Positions 22,557 to 29,131 of a DNA stretch of 64,000 nucleotides are shown here, one piece after another. The DNA lies in IMG/VR virus record IMGVR_UViG_3300025013_000002, positions 18,562-82,561 of that record. One strand, 5' to 3'. Under the pieces are notes generated by a model. The model made no database searches and was not told the origin of the DNA. It was given only the letters and a program-made list of their open reading frames with translations. Origin of the DNA: a virus. Position 1 is the stretch's first letter. Each line of letters begins with the position of its first letter. Both the position numbers and the translations under genes were made by a program.

Positions 22557-22714
22557 TCTCCACCTCCTGCCGCTCTTGCTTTGAGCGCGTAACGCTTGAA
22601 CCACTGCCATTGAAGGCACAGCCACCCGCCATGTTGCATGTACCGGAAGGGTTGCCAGTTGCCTATCGCAAAGTAAACCCAGCCACCTTGCTTTGTGTGA
22701 AAAAAGACCTTCAC
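22553..22714 (-). CDS. Trp-rich small protein, 53 aa
   Basis: GTG 22714 with GGAGGTGGG upstream. VKVFFHTKQGGWVYFAIG..GGWLCLQWQWFKRYALK is highly aromatic and basic at its end. ATGA/GTGA overlaps on both sides. No family known. Confidence 0.6.
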   Translation of the reverse strand: MKVFFHTKQGGWVYFAIGNWQPFRYMQHGGWLCLQWQWFKRYALKARAAGGGE

Positions 22715-22854
22715 TCCCCCACCTCCGATGCCGCAGCCCTTGGCTCCCACCGGCAGGTTGTCTCGCAGCCTCTACACTCCTCAGATTCGCCTTCATCGTG
22801 GGCGCAATCATCGCACCCATGCTCATCACAGTTTTTCTTGTAGCACTCTGTCAT
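22711..22854 (-). CDS. Cys-rich protein, 47 aa (paralogue of 41601-41780)
   Basis: ATG 22854 with GGAGGTG upstream. NCDEHGCDDCAHDEG..CRGCETTCRW is nearly the same pattern as NCASHGCEDCTHDS..CTYCSDGICQW in the plus-strand protein at 41.6 kb: HGCxDCxHD-x6-CxxCxxxxCxW. Zinc-binding by inference. Function unknown. Confidence 0.7.
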   Translation of the reverse strand: MTECYKKNCDEHGCDDCAHDEGESEECRGCETTCRWEPRAAASEVGE

Positions 22855-23441
22855 TACAGCACCTCCGATGCCACAGCGAGGGCGGCTTTTGTCTCGACAA
22901 GGGCGCATGAGCATTCGCGGCCCACAAATTCCCCGGTATAGCAGGCACAGGATTTCAGATGCCATGCGTAGAACTCCATAGCCTCTAGTGCTCTCTCCCT
23001 CAACCCCTTCTCGCGCTGCTCGGATTCTTTAAGAAGATCCTGTAATTCACCGCACCTTATATCAGTTTCCTGCCAGTGGGCGTAGGCTTCCTTCTCGCGC
23101 TGCTCGGCGGATTCAGCGCGGGCTAAGAGTTTCTCCACAATCTCCCTCATGTTGGTAACACGATACATTTCACAGCAATGTGCTCGTTGACGCTTCACCT
23201 CCTCCCTTGCTTGGGATAGGGCGGATTCGGCTTTCAATCTCTCCTCGCGTTCATCCTGCCACGCTGTAAACGGAAAGGTCTCTTTCTCCTTGAACAATCT
23301 CAGGTCTGCTTTCTCTCTCCCCCGCTCCTCACAGAGTTGGGTGAGGCGAGTATGTTCTTTTAAGAGTGTCTGCATCATCTTTACCGTGGGTTTGTAATCT
23401 TGGGTCATCGCAGCCCTGATATCTTCTATTGATAAATCCAT
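22854..23441 (-). CDS. Coiled-coil protein, 195 aa
   Basis: ATG 23441 fits GGGAGG 7 nt upstream better than 23462. Mostly heptad-rich helices (EERLKAESALSQAREEVKRQ.., EQREKEAYAHW) with a Cys-rich end (SCACYTGEFVGRECSC). Similar architecture to 21996-22556. Unknown function. Confidence 0.7.
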   Translation of the reverse strand: MDLSIEDIRAAMTQDYKPTVKMMQTLLKEHTRLTQLCEERGREKADLRLFKEKETFPFTAWQDEREERLKAESALSQAREEVKRQRAHCCEMYRVTNMREIVEKLLARAESAEQREKEAYAHWQETDIRCGELQDLLKESEQREKGLRERALEAMEFYAWHLKSCACYTGEFVGRECSCALVETKAALAVASEVL

Positions 23442-23471
23442 CTTCCATCCTCCCTGCGACATTTTAAGTCG

Positions 23472-24158
23472 CTACTTGTTCCAATCCGATAAAACCCCGT
23501 GAACAAATCCTTTAAAATAGTCGCCTGAAATCCCACTTCCAGGTGCCGACATTTCCCTGAGCTTGGACAAAAGTTCCTCGGTGGTCAGGCCAGAGAGTTC
23601 AGCAGGAGGAACCTCTTCATCTAAGCCAGCATCACTTTTGGGCTCCTCAGCCTCAACCACCAAATCCTCCTTCACCGAAACTCCGATGGCTCCCATCTCG
23701 CGCATTTTGGTTTCGATGATAGCTAAAAAATCCAGAATATCCGACTCCACGACAAACCTCGGATAGAGCGCCTGGAAGACTTTCCAATGAGCAGAACGAG
23801 CGCCTCCTCTTTCTTTAAACGGGTCTTTTCCTTTCTTGTAGGCCACGAGTACACCTTCTCGATAAATGTCCTCTGTAGACCCCTTGAGGGCTTCAGAATC
23901 ACCTAATGAGAAGATGTAATGGTTGCCTAGAGGATCTCTGACTTTAGCCAGGATCAATTCCTGGATTGGCTTCGCTTCCATGTCGTACTCCTTCGGGTGC
24001 CCAATGTGGTAGCTCCCGCAGATTTCACATTTGTAGGGCTCAATTCGTTCTCCTGATTTCTCGGAGGATTGCTCCGCTTTCTTCTGAGCAGTCGAGAGCA
24101 GTGCGTACTTAATTTTGGGCTTGCACATTCTTAAAGCCCTTTGTTGGAGTTCGGTCAT
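23472..24158 (-). CDS. Hypothetical protein with zinc knuckle, 228 aa
   Basis: Residues 42-55 form CEICGSYHIGH (CxxC...HxxH), preceded by a basic helix (KPKIKYALLSTAQKKAEQ). The C-terminal 70 residues are acidic and helical (EELLSKLREMS). RBS GAGGAG at ATG 24158. Not recognised as any known enzyme. Confidence 0.7.
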   Translation of the reverse strand: MTELQQRALRMCKPKIKYALLSTAQKKAEQSSEKSGERIEPYKCEICGSYHIGHPKEYDMEAKPIQELILAKVRDPLGNHYIFSLGDSEALKGSTEDIYREGVLVAYKKGKDPFKERGGARSAHWKVFQALYPRFVVESDILDFLAIIETKMREMGAIGVSVKEDLVVEAEEPKSDAGLDEEVPPAELSGLTTEELLSKLREMSAPGSGISGDYFKGFVHGVLSDWNK

Positions 24159-24346
24159 TTTAGGACTCCTCGTAGGCTGTGCAGGAGAATTATCAGCATG
24201 AACATCAGGATTCCGAAGGGGATTCCTAAGAGCCCGTAGACACGGTACCCGGAATCAAAGCGAGGAGGCGCCCAATCCTTCTTCGGCTCCTCTTCGAGGC
24301 TGCGGTAAATGGCATTAGCTTTTTCGGTCAGTTTAGGGTTGTTCAT
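24155..24346 (-). CDS. Small membrane protein, 63 aa
   Basis: One C-terminal transmembrane helix (YGLLGIPFGILMFMLIILLH) after a charged 35-residue N-terminus; probably a tail-anchored protein. ATG 24346 with AAAGGAG upstream; ATGA overlap downstream. Confidence 0.7.
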   Translation of the reverse strand: MNNPKLTEKANAIYRSLEEEPKKDWAPPRFDSGYRVYGLLGIPFGILMFMLIILLHSLRGVLK

Positions 24347-24347
24347 T

Positions 24348-24647
24348 TTAATTCTCCTTTGGTTCTAAGCCTCGCTCAACCAAGTGAGCGTAGAATGCTA
24401 GGTAATCGTCCACTACGTTCGACCTTCCGATCTTCACAACCCCGTGATTCTTATGCACTAATATCGCTCCTCCACATGATGCCTTACGCAGGAAGCCTTG
24501 CTCGGCAGCGAGTGTTTCAAGTTCCTGAGGATAAACCCCTGACCTAAAGAACGGATGGGAGCAATTAGGACAGCGCCTAAATGACAGCCTTTCCTGCGGG
24601 AGACCTTCCCAGCCACATAAGTAGCAGGTTATTTTAGCTTCGAACAT
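24348..24647 (-). CDS. Zinc-ribbon protein, 99 aa
   Basis: CYLC near residue 8 and CPNC near 26 form a ribbon; the rest (LETLAAEQGFLRKASCGGAI..) is alpha/beta. Clear GGAGGAAG before ATG 24647. Unknown function. Confidence 0.7.
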   Translation of the reverse strand: MFEAKITCYLCGWEGLPQERLSFRRCPNCSHPFFRSGVYPQELETLAAEQGFLRKASCGGAILVHKNHGVVKIGRSNVVDDYLAFYAHLVERGLEPKEN

Positions 24648-24659
24648 TTCTTCCTCCTA

Positions 24660-24938
24660 TCAATATTCGCTCGGCCTGAGCACGGTCGTAGAACTCCTGT
24701 CCCCTTCCGTCACAATCCACACGACCCCAAACTCCTCCGACTTGTAGACCGAGAAGATCCGGTCTCCTCTCCAAAGAGCTGCCTCGTTCATCTCCTTGTC
24801 CTCGGCGCAGGTGTCGCCCCAATCTCCGTCGAGGTGCCTGTGGATGCAAGACTGGACGAAGATTTCAAACTTCGGATTTTCAGTAGATTCCTCAAAGATG
24901 CTCCTGGTTTGGACTAGCTGACCCGCTTTGAATTTCAT
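24660..24938 (-). CDS. Conserved plasmid/phage hypothetical protein, 92 aa
   Basis: HLDGDWGDTCAEDKEMNEAAL..RIFSVYKS..VWIVTEGDRSSTTVLRPSEY is a widespread small family on plasmids and phages recognised by its GDWG and TE.DRS.TT signatures; function unknown. First gene of an operon behind the 24969-24997 promoter. Confidence 0.8.
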   Translation of the reverse strand: MKFKAGQLVQTRSIFEESTENPKFEIFVQSCIHRHLDGDWGDTCAEDKEMNEAALWRGDRIFSVYKSEEFGVVWIVTEGDRSSTTVLRPSEY

Positions 24939-24968
24939 TTTGAACCCCCATTTCCTAGATTAACGTGG

Positions 24969-24997
24969 ATTTTAATTCACTTCTGAATTTTTGTCAA
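24969..24997 (-). promoter_or_regulatory. Sigma-70 promoter with motif A in the spacer
   Basis: TTGACA (24997-24992), 17 bp, TAAAAT (24974-24969). The spacer is almost entirely AATTCAGAAGTGAATT (24974-24989), so a bound dimer would exclude RNA polymerase. Confidence 0.75.
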
Positions 24998-24998
24998 G

Positions 24999-25172
24999 CT
25001 AAAAATCCCAGTTCCTACCCTTGTCCTCGTCCAGGACGAAGAGGATTTCAAGCTCTGCCCCACACTCCGGGCAGTCCTGATCCGCCGAAATGAAGGAGCA
25101 ATCCGAAGCAAGCTCCAGGTTTATATTAACGTAGTACCAATCAATCGCGTGACCGCAGTTAGAGCATTTCAT
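24999..25172 (-). CDS. Zinc-ribbon protein, 57 aa
   Basis: MKCSNCGHAIDWYYV.. with CPEC near residue 34: two-knuckle ribbon. ATG 25172 with AGGAGG upstream. Its stop touches the promoter at 24969-24997. Confidence 0.7.
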   Translation of the reverse strand: MKCSNCGHAIDWYYVNINLELASDCSFISADQDCPECGAELEILFVLDEDKGRNWDF

Positions 25173-25202
25173 ACAACCTCCTGTTTTACTTAGGTTTTAA
25201 GT

Positions 25203-25219
25203 GGGATTTCACATTTCAC
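25203..25219. promoter_or_regulatory. Motif B-like palindrome
   Basis: GGGATTTCACATTTCAC upstream of the 24999-25172 gene. In the minus-strand sense it is reversed relative to most motif B copies. Confidence 0.4.
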
Positions 25220-25248
25220 TAAATTAAAGAATTATAATAAAAAAAGAC

Positions 25249-25278
25249 TTGACAAACTCTTAGAAATCATGGTATCCT
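25249..25278 (+). promoter_or_regulatory. Plus-strand promoter, cassette A
   Basis: TTGACA (25249-25254), 18 bp, TGG then TATCCT (25273-25278), an extended -10. Opposes the early operon. Confidence 0.6.
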
Positions 25279-25284
25279 AAAACC

Positions 25285-25380
25285 GGCGCTAGCCGATGAA
25301 GTATAGATTAATACCCCAATTAACTAGGTAGGGTTTTAGGTACCATTTTGGCTGATAATAGTTGACTAGAAAGGTAGGGA
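25285..25380 (+). ncRNA. Putative small structured RNA, cassette A
   Basis: Non-coding stretch after the promoter. Contains hairpin CGGC-GCTA-GCCG, a GTAT/ATAC stem, and the block TTAATACCCC..CTAGGTAGGGTTT shared with cassette B. The promoter region ATGGTATCCTAAAACC (25269-25284) is mirrored by GGTTTTAGGTACCAT (25332-25346). No terminator with a T-run is clear, and no open reading frame follows on this strand. It might act as an antisense to the 25381-25686 gene or as a structure in the opposite transcript. Confidence 0.45.
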
Positions 25381-25686
25381 TTAAATCTCAAATTCCTTTC
25401 TCGCTGCAGCACCCATCTTGTCCGGATAAACACCCTCCTCGTCCGATATGACCTCCCAGCCATACTCGAACGATGTTAGGTTTTCGTAATCCTCCCTTGG
25501 AGTCTCGGAATTGCCCTCCCAGTCTTCGGTGCCTTCACCCATTCTGAGACGCCCGATGCAGTCGCTTAGGGTATCTTTGTCAAACTCGAATCCGCTGTGG
25601 AAGTAGATGCATTCGCCTGCCTCATTGAAAACTGCCAGATGGAGCCCACCGCCATTGTCCTCGATTGCCTGGAACGTCGTTTTCAT
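25381..25686 (-). CDS. Conserved hypothetical protein, 101 aa
   Basis: AIEDNGGGLHLAVFNEAGECIYFHSGFE..GRLRMGEGTEDWEGN follows a pattern I recall from a family of mobile-element proteins (NGGGL, W.GN) of unknown function. Acidic. Strong AAAGGAGG before ATG 25686. Confidence 0.75.
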   Translation of the reverse strand: MKTTFQAIEDNGGGLHLAVFNEAGECIYFHSGFEFDKDTLSDCIGRLRMGEGTEDWEGNSETPREDYENLTSFEYGWEVISDEEGVYPDKMGAAARKEFEI

Positions 25687-25704
25687 TTCTTGCCTCCTTT
25701 AGTT

Positions 25705-26043
25705 TTAATCCCTCGCTACCGAGTAGCAAACCGATTCCCAGTTGAAGGTTAATTCGAGTTCCATCGCTCCACTTTCCCAGGTCCAGAACTTGAGCTGGAA
25801 TCCTCCGACGCCCAGCCGATTGTATGGCAGATGACCCGGCTCGGCAAGGAGTTCTTTCAGCCTGGAGAACATCGAGCAGCAAGAGGACCTCATCGAGCTG
25901 ATAGTAGGAACCATGTGCCCCGGACCCTCGTTCGCCCAAGTCCAACCATTAATCAGCATCAGGGCTCGCACCTTCTCGAAGTCGAATTTCTCCATGATTT
26001 CTTGGAAGGTTTCTTCAATATTCTGGAGTTGCGCTGCGTTCAT
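25705..26043 (-). CDS. Hypothetical protein, 112 aa
   Basis: Starts at ATG 26043 with GAGGAGG upstream. Amphipathic N-terminal helix (LQNIEETFQEIMEKFDFEKV), then an alpha/beta domain (GGFQLKFWTWESGAMELELTF). No known motif. Confidence 0.7.
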   Translation of the reverse strand: MNAAQLQNIEETFQEIMEKFDFEKVRALMLINGWTWANEGPGHMVPTISSMRSSCCSMFSRLKELLAEPGHLPYNRLGVGGFQLKFWTWESGAMELELTFNWESVCYSVARD

Positions 26044-26044
26044 G

Positions 26045-26359
26045 CTAGGCCTCCTCAGCTTTTTTGACTGCCTGCTCTGCGATTACCAGCAGGTCCTCGA
26101 TGGTGTTGGTGCTCATCGGGCCGAAGTGCTTAATACCCGAAAGCCGGTCGTGAATGTCCTTCAGGGCATCCAAGAGAGCAGGGGCCTGGGAGATCAGCCT
26201 GCAATTTGCCTCGTCGATTTCTACTCTCTCCTCTAAGGTCAGCGTGCATTCCTCGTCCTCAGGGTCCAACTCGATCTGCGCCCCGAGTATTTTGTAGTAG
26301 CCGTCTAGGTAGCCAGTCACGTTCCAAGGCCCCTTCGTGTGCTTCGATTCGATTTTCAT
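26045..26359 (-). CDS. HTxGPW-type conserved phage protein, 104 aa (copy 1)
   Basis: HTKGPWNVTGYLDGYYKILGA.. and EANCRLISQAPALLDALKDI are the two signatures of a very common small phage family (HTPGPW...AN..LI..AP.LL.AL), unknown function. Paralogues at 28151-28435 and 28425-28718. Confidence 0.8.
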   Translation of the reverse strand: MKIESKHTKGPWNVTGYLDGYYKILGAQIELDPEDEECTLTLEERVEIDEANCRLISQAPALLDALKDIHDRLSGIKHFGPMSTNTIEDLLVIAEQAVKKAEEA

Positions 26360-26402
26360 TTCCTACCCCCAATTATTAGAGAAAAATAATTTAATTTACC
26401 AC

Positions 26403-26430
26403 TTGACAAATCCCAAAAGTATGGTACACT
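26403..26430 (+). promoter_or_regulatory. Plus-strand promoter, cassette B
   Basis: TTGACA (26403-26408), 16 bp, TGG then TACACT (26425-26430). Upstream ATTATTAGAGAAAAATAAT (26373-26391) recurs with one change before cassette C. Confidence 0.6.
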
Positions 26431-26436
26431 TAAAAT

Positions 26437-26526
26437 CGCCGCGAGGCAAAAAGGATTATAGTTAATACCCCTACTATCTAGGTAGGGTTTAGCGAGGATT
26501 TGGTTCCTACTAAACCCTACCTTTTT
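26437..26526 (+). ncRNA. Putative small RNA with terminator, cassette B
   Basis: About 90 nt from the predicted start to a T-run. Hairpins: GCC-GCGA-GGC, ATTA-TAGT-TAAT, then CCCTAC/GTAGGG (26468-26473 with 26482-26487). The GTAGGG arm is also part of the terminator stem, so the two pairings exclude each other, as in attenuators. Shares TTAATACCCC..CTAGGTAGGGTTT with cassette A. No plus-strand gene follows before the convergent 26548-26742 gene. Confidence 0.55.
26480..26526 (+). terminator. Rho-independent terminator of cassette B
   Basis: AGGTAGGGTTTAG (26480-26492) pairs perfectly with CTAAACCCTACCT (26510-26522), followed by TTTT. Confidence 0.75.
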
Positions 26527-26547
26527 AGTGGGACAATTATTCCTGGG

Positions 26548-26742
26548 TTAGCCCACCACGTTGAGCCCAATGAAATCCGGCTTAGCCAGCCTCTTTAATT
26601 CGTCATACACTTCCTCCGATCCGAACTCATGGGTGAAAACAGGCCGACCGAAAAGCTCCTCGGCATAAGCGTGCATGTCTGCGAAGTCTCCGAGCATGAA
26701 TCCTGTGTAGGCTGAAACGATTGCTGCTTCCCTTTTGGTCAT
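26548..26742 (-). CDS. Conserved phage protein, 64 aa
   Basis: MTKREAAIVSAYTGFMLGDFADMHAYAEELFGRPVFTHE..DELKRLAKPDF is a small conserved phage protein (TKREAAIV, GRPVFTHE signatures). Function unknown. ATG 26742 (AAGGAG upstream). Confidence 0.8.
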   Translation of the reverse strand: MTKREAAIVSAYTGFMLGDFADMHAYAEELFGRPVFTHEFGSEEVYDELKRLAKPDFIGLNVVG

Positions 26743-26805
26743 CTTCAAATCTCCTTTTCCACATCCTCTGTGGATAACTCCTGTTAAATTTGTTAGTAAA
26801 GTTAG

Positions 26806-26824
26806 GCGCCCTGTGGTAGGGCGC
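26806..26824 (-). terminator. Hairpin terminator
   Basis: GCGCCCT / AGGGCGC stem, 5-nt loop, just after the 26842-27210 gene; weak T-tract (TAACTTT). Confidence 0.5.
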
Positions 26825-26841
26825 GGTGAATAGCGGATTGC

Positions 26842-27210
26842 TTAGGATTTGTGCTTGAGCTTGTCGAGGACCGCCTGAGCCTTATAAACGTGGCAAGTGC
26901 AGTAGCGCTCCGGATTAGCGGTACGTTCTCCTCTACACTTGCAGGCAGGGTGATGAATGGAGGCAGCGGAATGCTCAAGCGCAGCCACCATTTCCTCGTG
27001 GTAGTTCAGGGCCAGCGCGATCAACTTGGCTCTCGCTTCGTCTTGCTCCTCAAGACCGTAGGCCAGCTTGTGCACCGTGGTGTTAGTAGTGGCAACCCAG
27101 TCAATCCCGGCTTCCGCAGTCTTGCCAAGCACGGAGTAAACGGTGGTCTTATGCGCTGCTACCGGAAACTTGATGTTGGCTTGCTCGATTAATTCGGCGT
27201 AGGACTTCAT
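26842..27210 (-). CDS. Hypothetical protein with Cys/His cluster, 122 aa
   Basis: Helical protein; near residue 87 it has HHPACKCRG and then YCTCHV, a possible zinc cluster within a loop. Starts at ATG 27210 with AAAGGAGG upstream. Unknown function. Confidence 0.7.
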   Translation of the reverse strand: MKSYAELIEQANIKFPVAAHKTTVYSVLGKTAEAGIDWVATTNTTVHKLAYGLEEQDEARAKLIALALNYHEEMVAALEHSAASIHHPACKCRGERTANPERYCTCHVYKAQAVLDKLKHKS

Positions 27211-27211
27211 G

Positions 27212-27508
27212 TTATGCCTCCTTTTTGTTCAGATTCAAAACTCCCAGTGTCCGGTCGTAGGTTTTCTGTAGTCCCTCGCCTAGAGGGTGATTCAGCAGGT
27301 GGTGGGCGTATTCGTTCAGGAGGCCCAGCAACTCCTCCCTCTCGTTCACGGCATCGCAGATCGTCTTAGCGATCTCCCTCGTTTCCTCATTCGTCTTGCC
27401 CTGGACCTCCGCGATGACTTCCATGTTATCAGTCAGGATCTGCGTGGAGTCTACGAGGGTCTCGGCTATCATGACGAAATGAAGCGGCATTGAAATGTGA
27501 GATTTCAT
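27212..27508 (-). CDS. Hypothetical helical protein, 98 aa
   Basis: ATG 27508 with AGGAGG and an A-run upstream. The first codons (MKSHISM) are written by a motif B element, so the element overlaps the start. Remainder helical (DNMEVIAEVQGKTNEETREI). Unknown function. Confidence 0.65.
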   Translation of the reverse strand: MKSHISMPLHFVMIAETLVDSTQILTDNMEVIAEVQGKTNEETREIAKTICDAVNEREELLGLLNEYAHHLLNHPLGEGLQKTYDRTLGVLNLNKKEA

Positions 27509-27511
27509 TTT
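27493..27511. promoter_or_regulatory. Motif B overlapping a start codon
   Basis: Plus-strand AAATGTGAGATTTCATTTT covers the ATG of the 27212-27508 gene. Confidence 0.5.
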
Positions 27512-27524
27512 TTTTTTATTCCTC

Positions 27525-27590
27525 CTAGTTGAGCAGGCAAGCCTGCAAGAGTTCAACCAAAATTCTGAGTTGTTCAGGGTCGAGGTTCAT
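27525..27590 (-). CDS. Possible 21-aa peptide
   Basis: MNLDPEQLRILVELLQACLLN, starting ATG 27590 with GGGAG upstream and an ATGA overlap with the preceding stop. A short amphipathic helix. Plausible from its signals only. Confidence 0.4.
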   Translation of the reverse strand: MNLDPEQLRILVELLQACLLN

Positions 27591-27790
27591 TTTTGGATCT
27601 CCCCTGTCGAGTAATAAACCTGGCCGTCGATCACGATCTGGTAGCTTTTGAGACCTTCGGCATCGGCCAGTTGCCTCATGTAAGCCTTAATCTGCTCGGT
27701 GCTCGAAATGTTGAACTCTCCACTGAATGGAACCCAGTTGTACTCACCAGGATCTCCGAGTATTTCGACGTAAGCGTAATGCTTGACCAT
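27587..27790 (-). CDS. Hypothetical protein, 67 aa
   Basis: ATG 27790 with AAAGGAGAG upstream. MVKHYAYVEILGDPGEYNWV.. with helix QIKAYMRQLADAEGLKS and C-terminal strands (YQIVIDGQVYYSTGE). Unknown. Confidence 0.65.
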   Translation of the reverse strand: MVKHYAYVEILGDPGEYNWVPFSGEFNISSTEQIKAYMRQLADAEGLKSYQIVIDGQVYYSTGEIQK

Positions 27791-27879
27791 TTGGCACTCT
27801 CCTTTACCTTGTTCTGAGAGCAAGGCACCCTCTTCCGGGGCTGTTTATCCACAAGTGAATGGGAATGTATATGTGAATT

Positions 27880-28065
27880 TTAGTTTGGCCTTTGTAGGGC
27901 ATCCTCGTTCGATTCAGCCCAAATCCTTTGCAGGTCGAACCTGCTCCTGTACCAAGCCAGATCCTCGATCCTGGTCATGCTGACTCCGGTGGCTTGGTTC
28001 TTCCTCGGTTGATCGTAGACGCAGAGCTTGCCGTCCTCGATCTCGTACCAGCGTTGAGCTTTCAT
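27880..28065 (-). CDS. Hypothetical protein, 61 aa
   Basis: ATG 28065 with GGAGG upstream. KAQRWYEIEDGKLCVYDQPR..MTRIEDLAWYRSRFDL is an aromatic, basic small protein; the WYEI.DGKL start is shared by small phage proteins I have seen annotated as hypothetical. Confidence 0.65.
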   Translation of the reverse strand: MKAQRWYEIEDGKLCVYDQPRKNQATGVSMTRIEDLAWYRSRFDLQRIWAESNEDALQRPN

Positions 28066-28154
28066 TGATCCTCCCAATCCTGGTACACTTTCCAAAGCGC
28101 CCAGAGTGTAGCTGCTACGATGACGAAGAAGATGAGGTGGATGGTTTGGGTCAT
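28062..28154 (-). CDS. Small membrane protein, 30 aa
   Basis: MTQTIHLIFFVIVAATLWALWK.. is one transmembrane helix with a short charged tail. GGAGGG upstream of ATG 28154, ATGA overlap with the previous gene. Confidence 0.6.
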   Translation of the reverse strand: MTQTIHLIFFVIVAATLWALWKVYQDWEDQ

Positions 28155-28435
28155 TTCGAGCCCTCCTTGGCTTTTCTGATTGCTTCGCGAGCTTTGCGCC
28201 AATCAGATGCTAGAGGCGGGTTGTTCCCGGTGTCCTGCCAGCGCACCAGATTTTCCAACGCCTCCAGCAATTCCGGAGCAGCCGCCATCAAATCCGCATT
28301 TGCCTGATATTCCTCCTCGTAGCGGTTGTAGACCAAGGCGATGTCGTAATCCCGTTCATCCGAAACGATTCCTTGGCTGTGATCTCCAGCGTGGTTGACT
28401 AGGCGCCAAGGACCTGGGGAAAATTTATTTTTCAT
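28151..28435 (-). CDS. HTxGPW-type conserved phage protein, 94 aa (copy 2)
   Basis: FSPGPWRLVNHAGDHSQGIVSD and QANADLMAAAPELLEALENL show the family signatures. The most typical of the three copies in this window. RBS AAAGGAG at ATG 28435, inside the end of copy 3. Confidence 0.8.
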   Translation of the reverse strand: MKNKFSPGPWRLVNHAGDHSQGIVSDERDYDIALVYNRYEEEYQANADLMAAAPELLEALENLVRWQDTGNNPPLASDWRKAREAIRKAKEGSK

Positions 28436-28718
28436 TTTGAACTCCTTTTGCTTTGGCTACGACCCGGCGAGCCTCTTCCCAGGATGCTGTGTCAGGTAAG
28501 CCCCAAATCGTGATTAGATCCTCCAGCGCTGCGAGAAGTTCTGGAGCTGCTGAGATCAAGGCACAATTTGCCTCGTCGATTTCCGTTACCTGCTCACTGG
28601 TGAGGTGGGGAAGTACGTCTTCAGGATCGAGTTGAATTTGGGCTCCAAGAATCTTGTAGAATCCGTCCCTGTAGCCCTCCACGTTCCAGGGCATAGGTGT
28701 AAATTTATTGGTGCTCAT
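28425..28718 (-). CDS. HTxGPW-type conserved phage protein, 97 aa (copy 3)
   Basis: ATG 28718 (GGGAGG upstream). FTPMPWNVEGYRDGFYKILGAQIQLDPED.. is very close to copy 1 at 26045-26359 (KGPWNVTGYLDGYYKILGAQIELDPED), so these two diverged more recently than copy 2. Confidence 0.8.
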   Translation of the reverse strand: MSTNKFTPMPWNVEGYRDGFYKILGAQIQLDPEDVLPHLTSEQVTEIDEANCALISAAPELLAALEDLITIWGLPDTASWEEARRVVAKAKGVQNEK

Positions 28719-28813
28719 ATCTTCCTCCCAGCCGCTATCAAAATAAAAGCGGCGAATGCTCCGGTTAATGTTAGAAGCTGCAGGGCTCCGATGGTTTGGT
28801 CGAAGAGGGTCAT
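28715..28813 (-). CDS. Small membrane protein, 32 aa
   Basis: MTLFDQTIGALQLLTLTGAF then AAFILIAAGRKI: one hydrophobic helix with a basic end. GGAGG upstream, ATGA overlap. Confidence 0.6.
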   Translation of the reverse strand: MTLFDQTIGALQLLTLTGAFAAFILIAAGRKI

Positions 28814-29025
28814 TTTTGGACCTCCAATTCCTTCCTGATCCAAGCCGCGAGGTCATCTGGTCTGCAACCAGCGGAAGGCCAATTTTTGACCATCCGGTCG
28901 AACTCGCGGATCTTCATTTCTTGGTTTTGCTGGATTACTTCGCTCGCTTCCAGACCCATCTCCCTATAAATGTGACTGGCGTTGTCGCCAGTGTTCTTGG
29001 CACTGACGGATTTGTCTGTGGCCAA
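28810..29025 (-). CDS. Hypothetical protein, about 71 aa, start uncertain
   Basis: Open frame ending WIRKELEVQK with no ribosome-binding site at its first TTG (29025). The same frame runs upstream through an amber codon (29044-29046) into a short peptide that does have a start and GGAGG. The gene may therefore be the 3' part of a longer, interrupted gene. Helical content (SEVIQQNQEMKIREFDRMV). Confidence 0.5.
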   Translation of the reverse strand: MATDKSVSAKNTGDNASHIYREMGLEASEVIQQNQEMKIREFDRMVKNWPSAGCRPDDLAAWIRKELEVQK

Positions 29026-29043
29026 ATCGGTCCAGGTAAAGGC

Positions 29044-29115
29044 CTAATAGCGGTTGCAGTAGGTGTCCGCTTTGGAATTGTAGATGGTGATTTGGGCTTT
29101 GATTTGTCGGATCAT
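29044..29115 (-). pseudogene. 5' fragment of amber-interrupted gene, 23 codons
   Basis: ATG 29115 with GGAGG upstream; MIRQIKAQITIYNSKADTYC.. stops at TAG (29044-29046) and is in the same frame as the 28810-29025 reading frame. Confidence 0.45.
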
Positions 29116-29131
29116 TTTAGGCCTCCTCTTG

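Noticed and set aside
28810-29115. Amber codon recoding across the phage
   Set aside because: Other genes end cleanly at TAG (for example 9593, 8712, 43622), so a genome-wide amber recoding is not supported.
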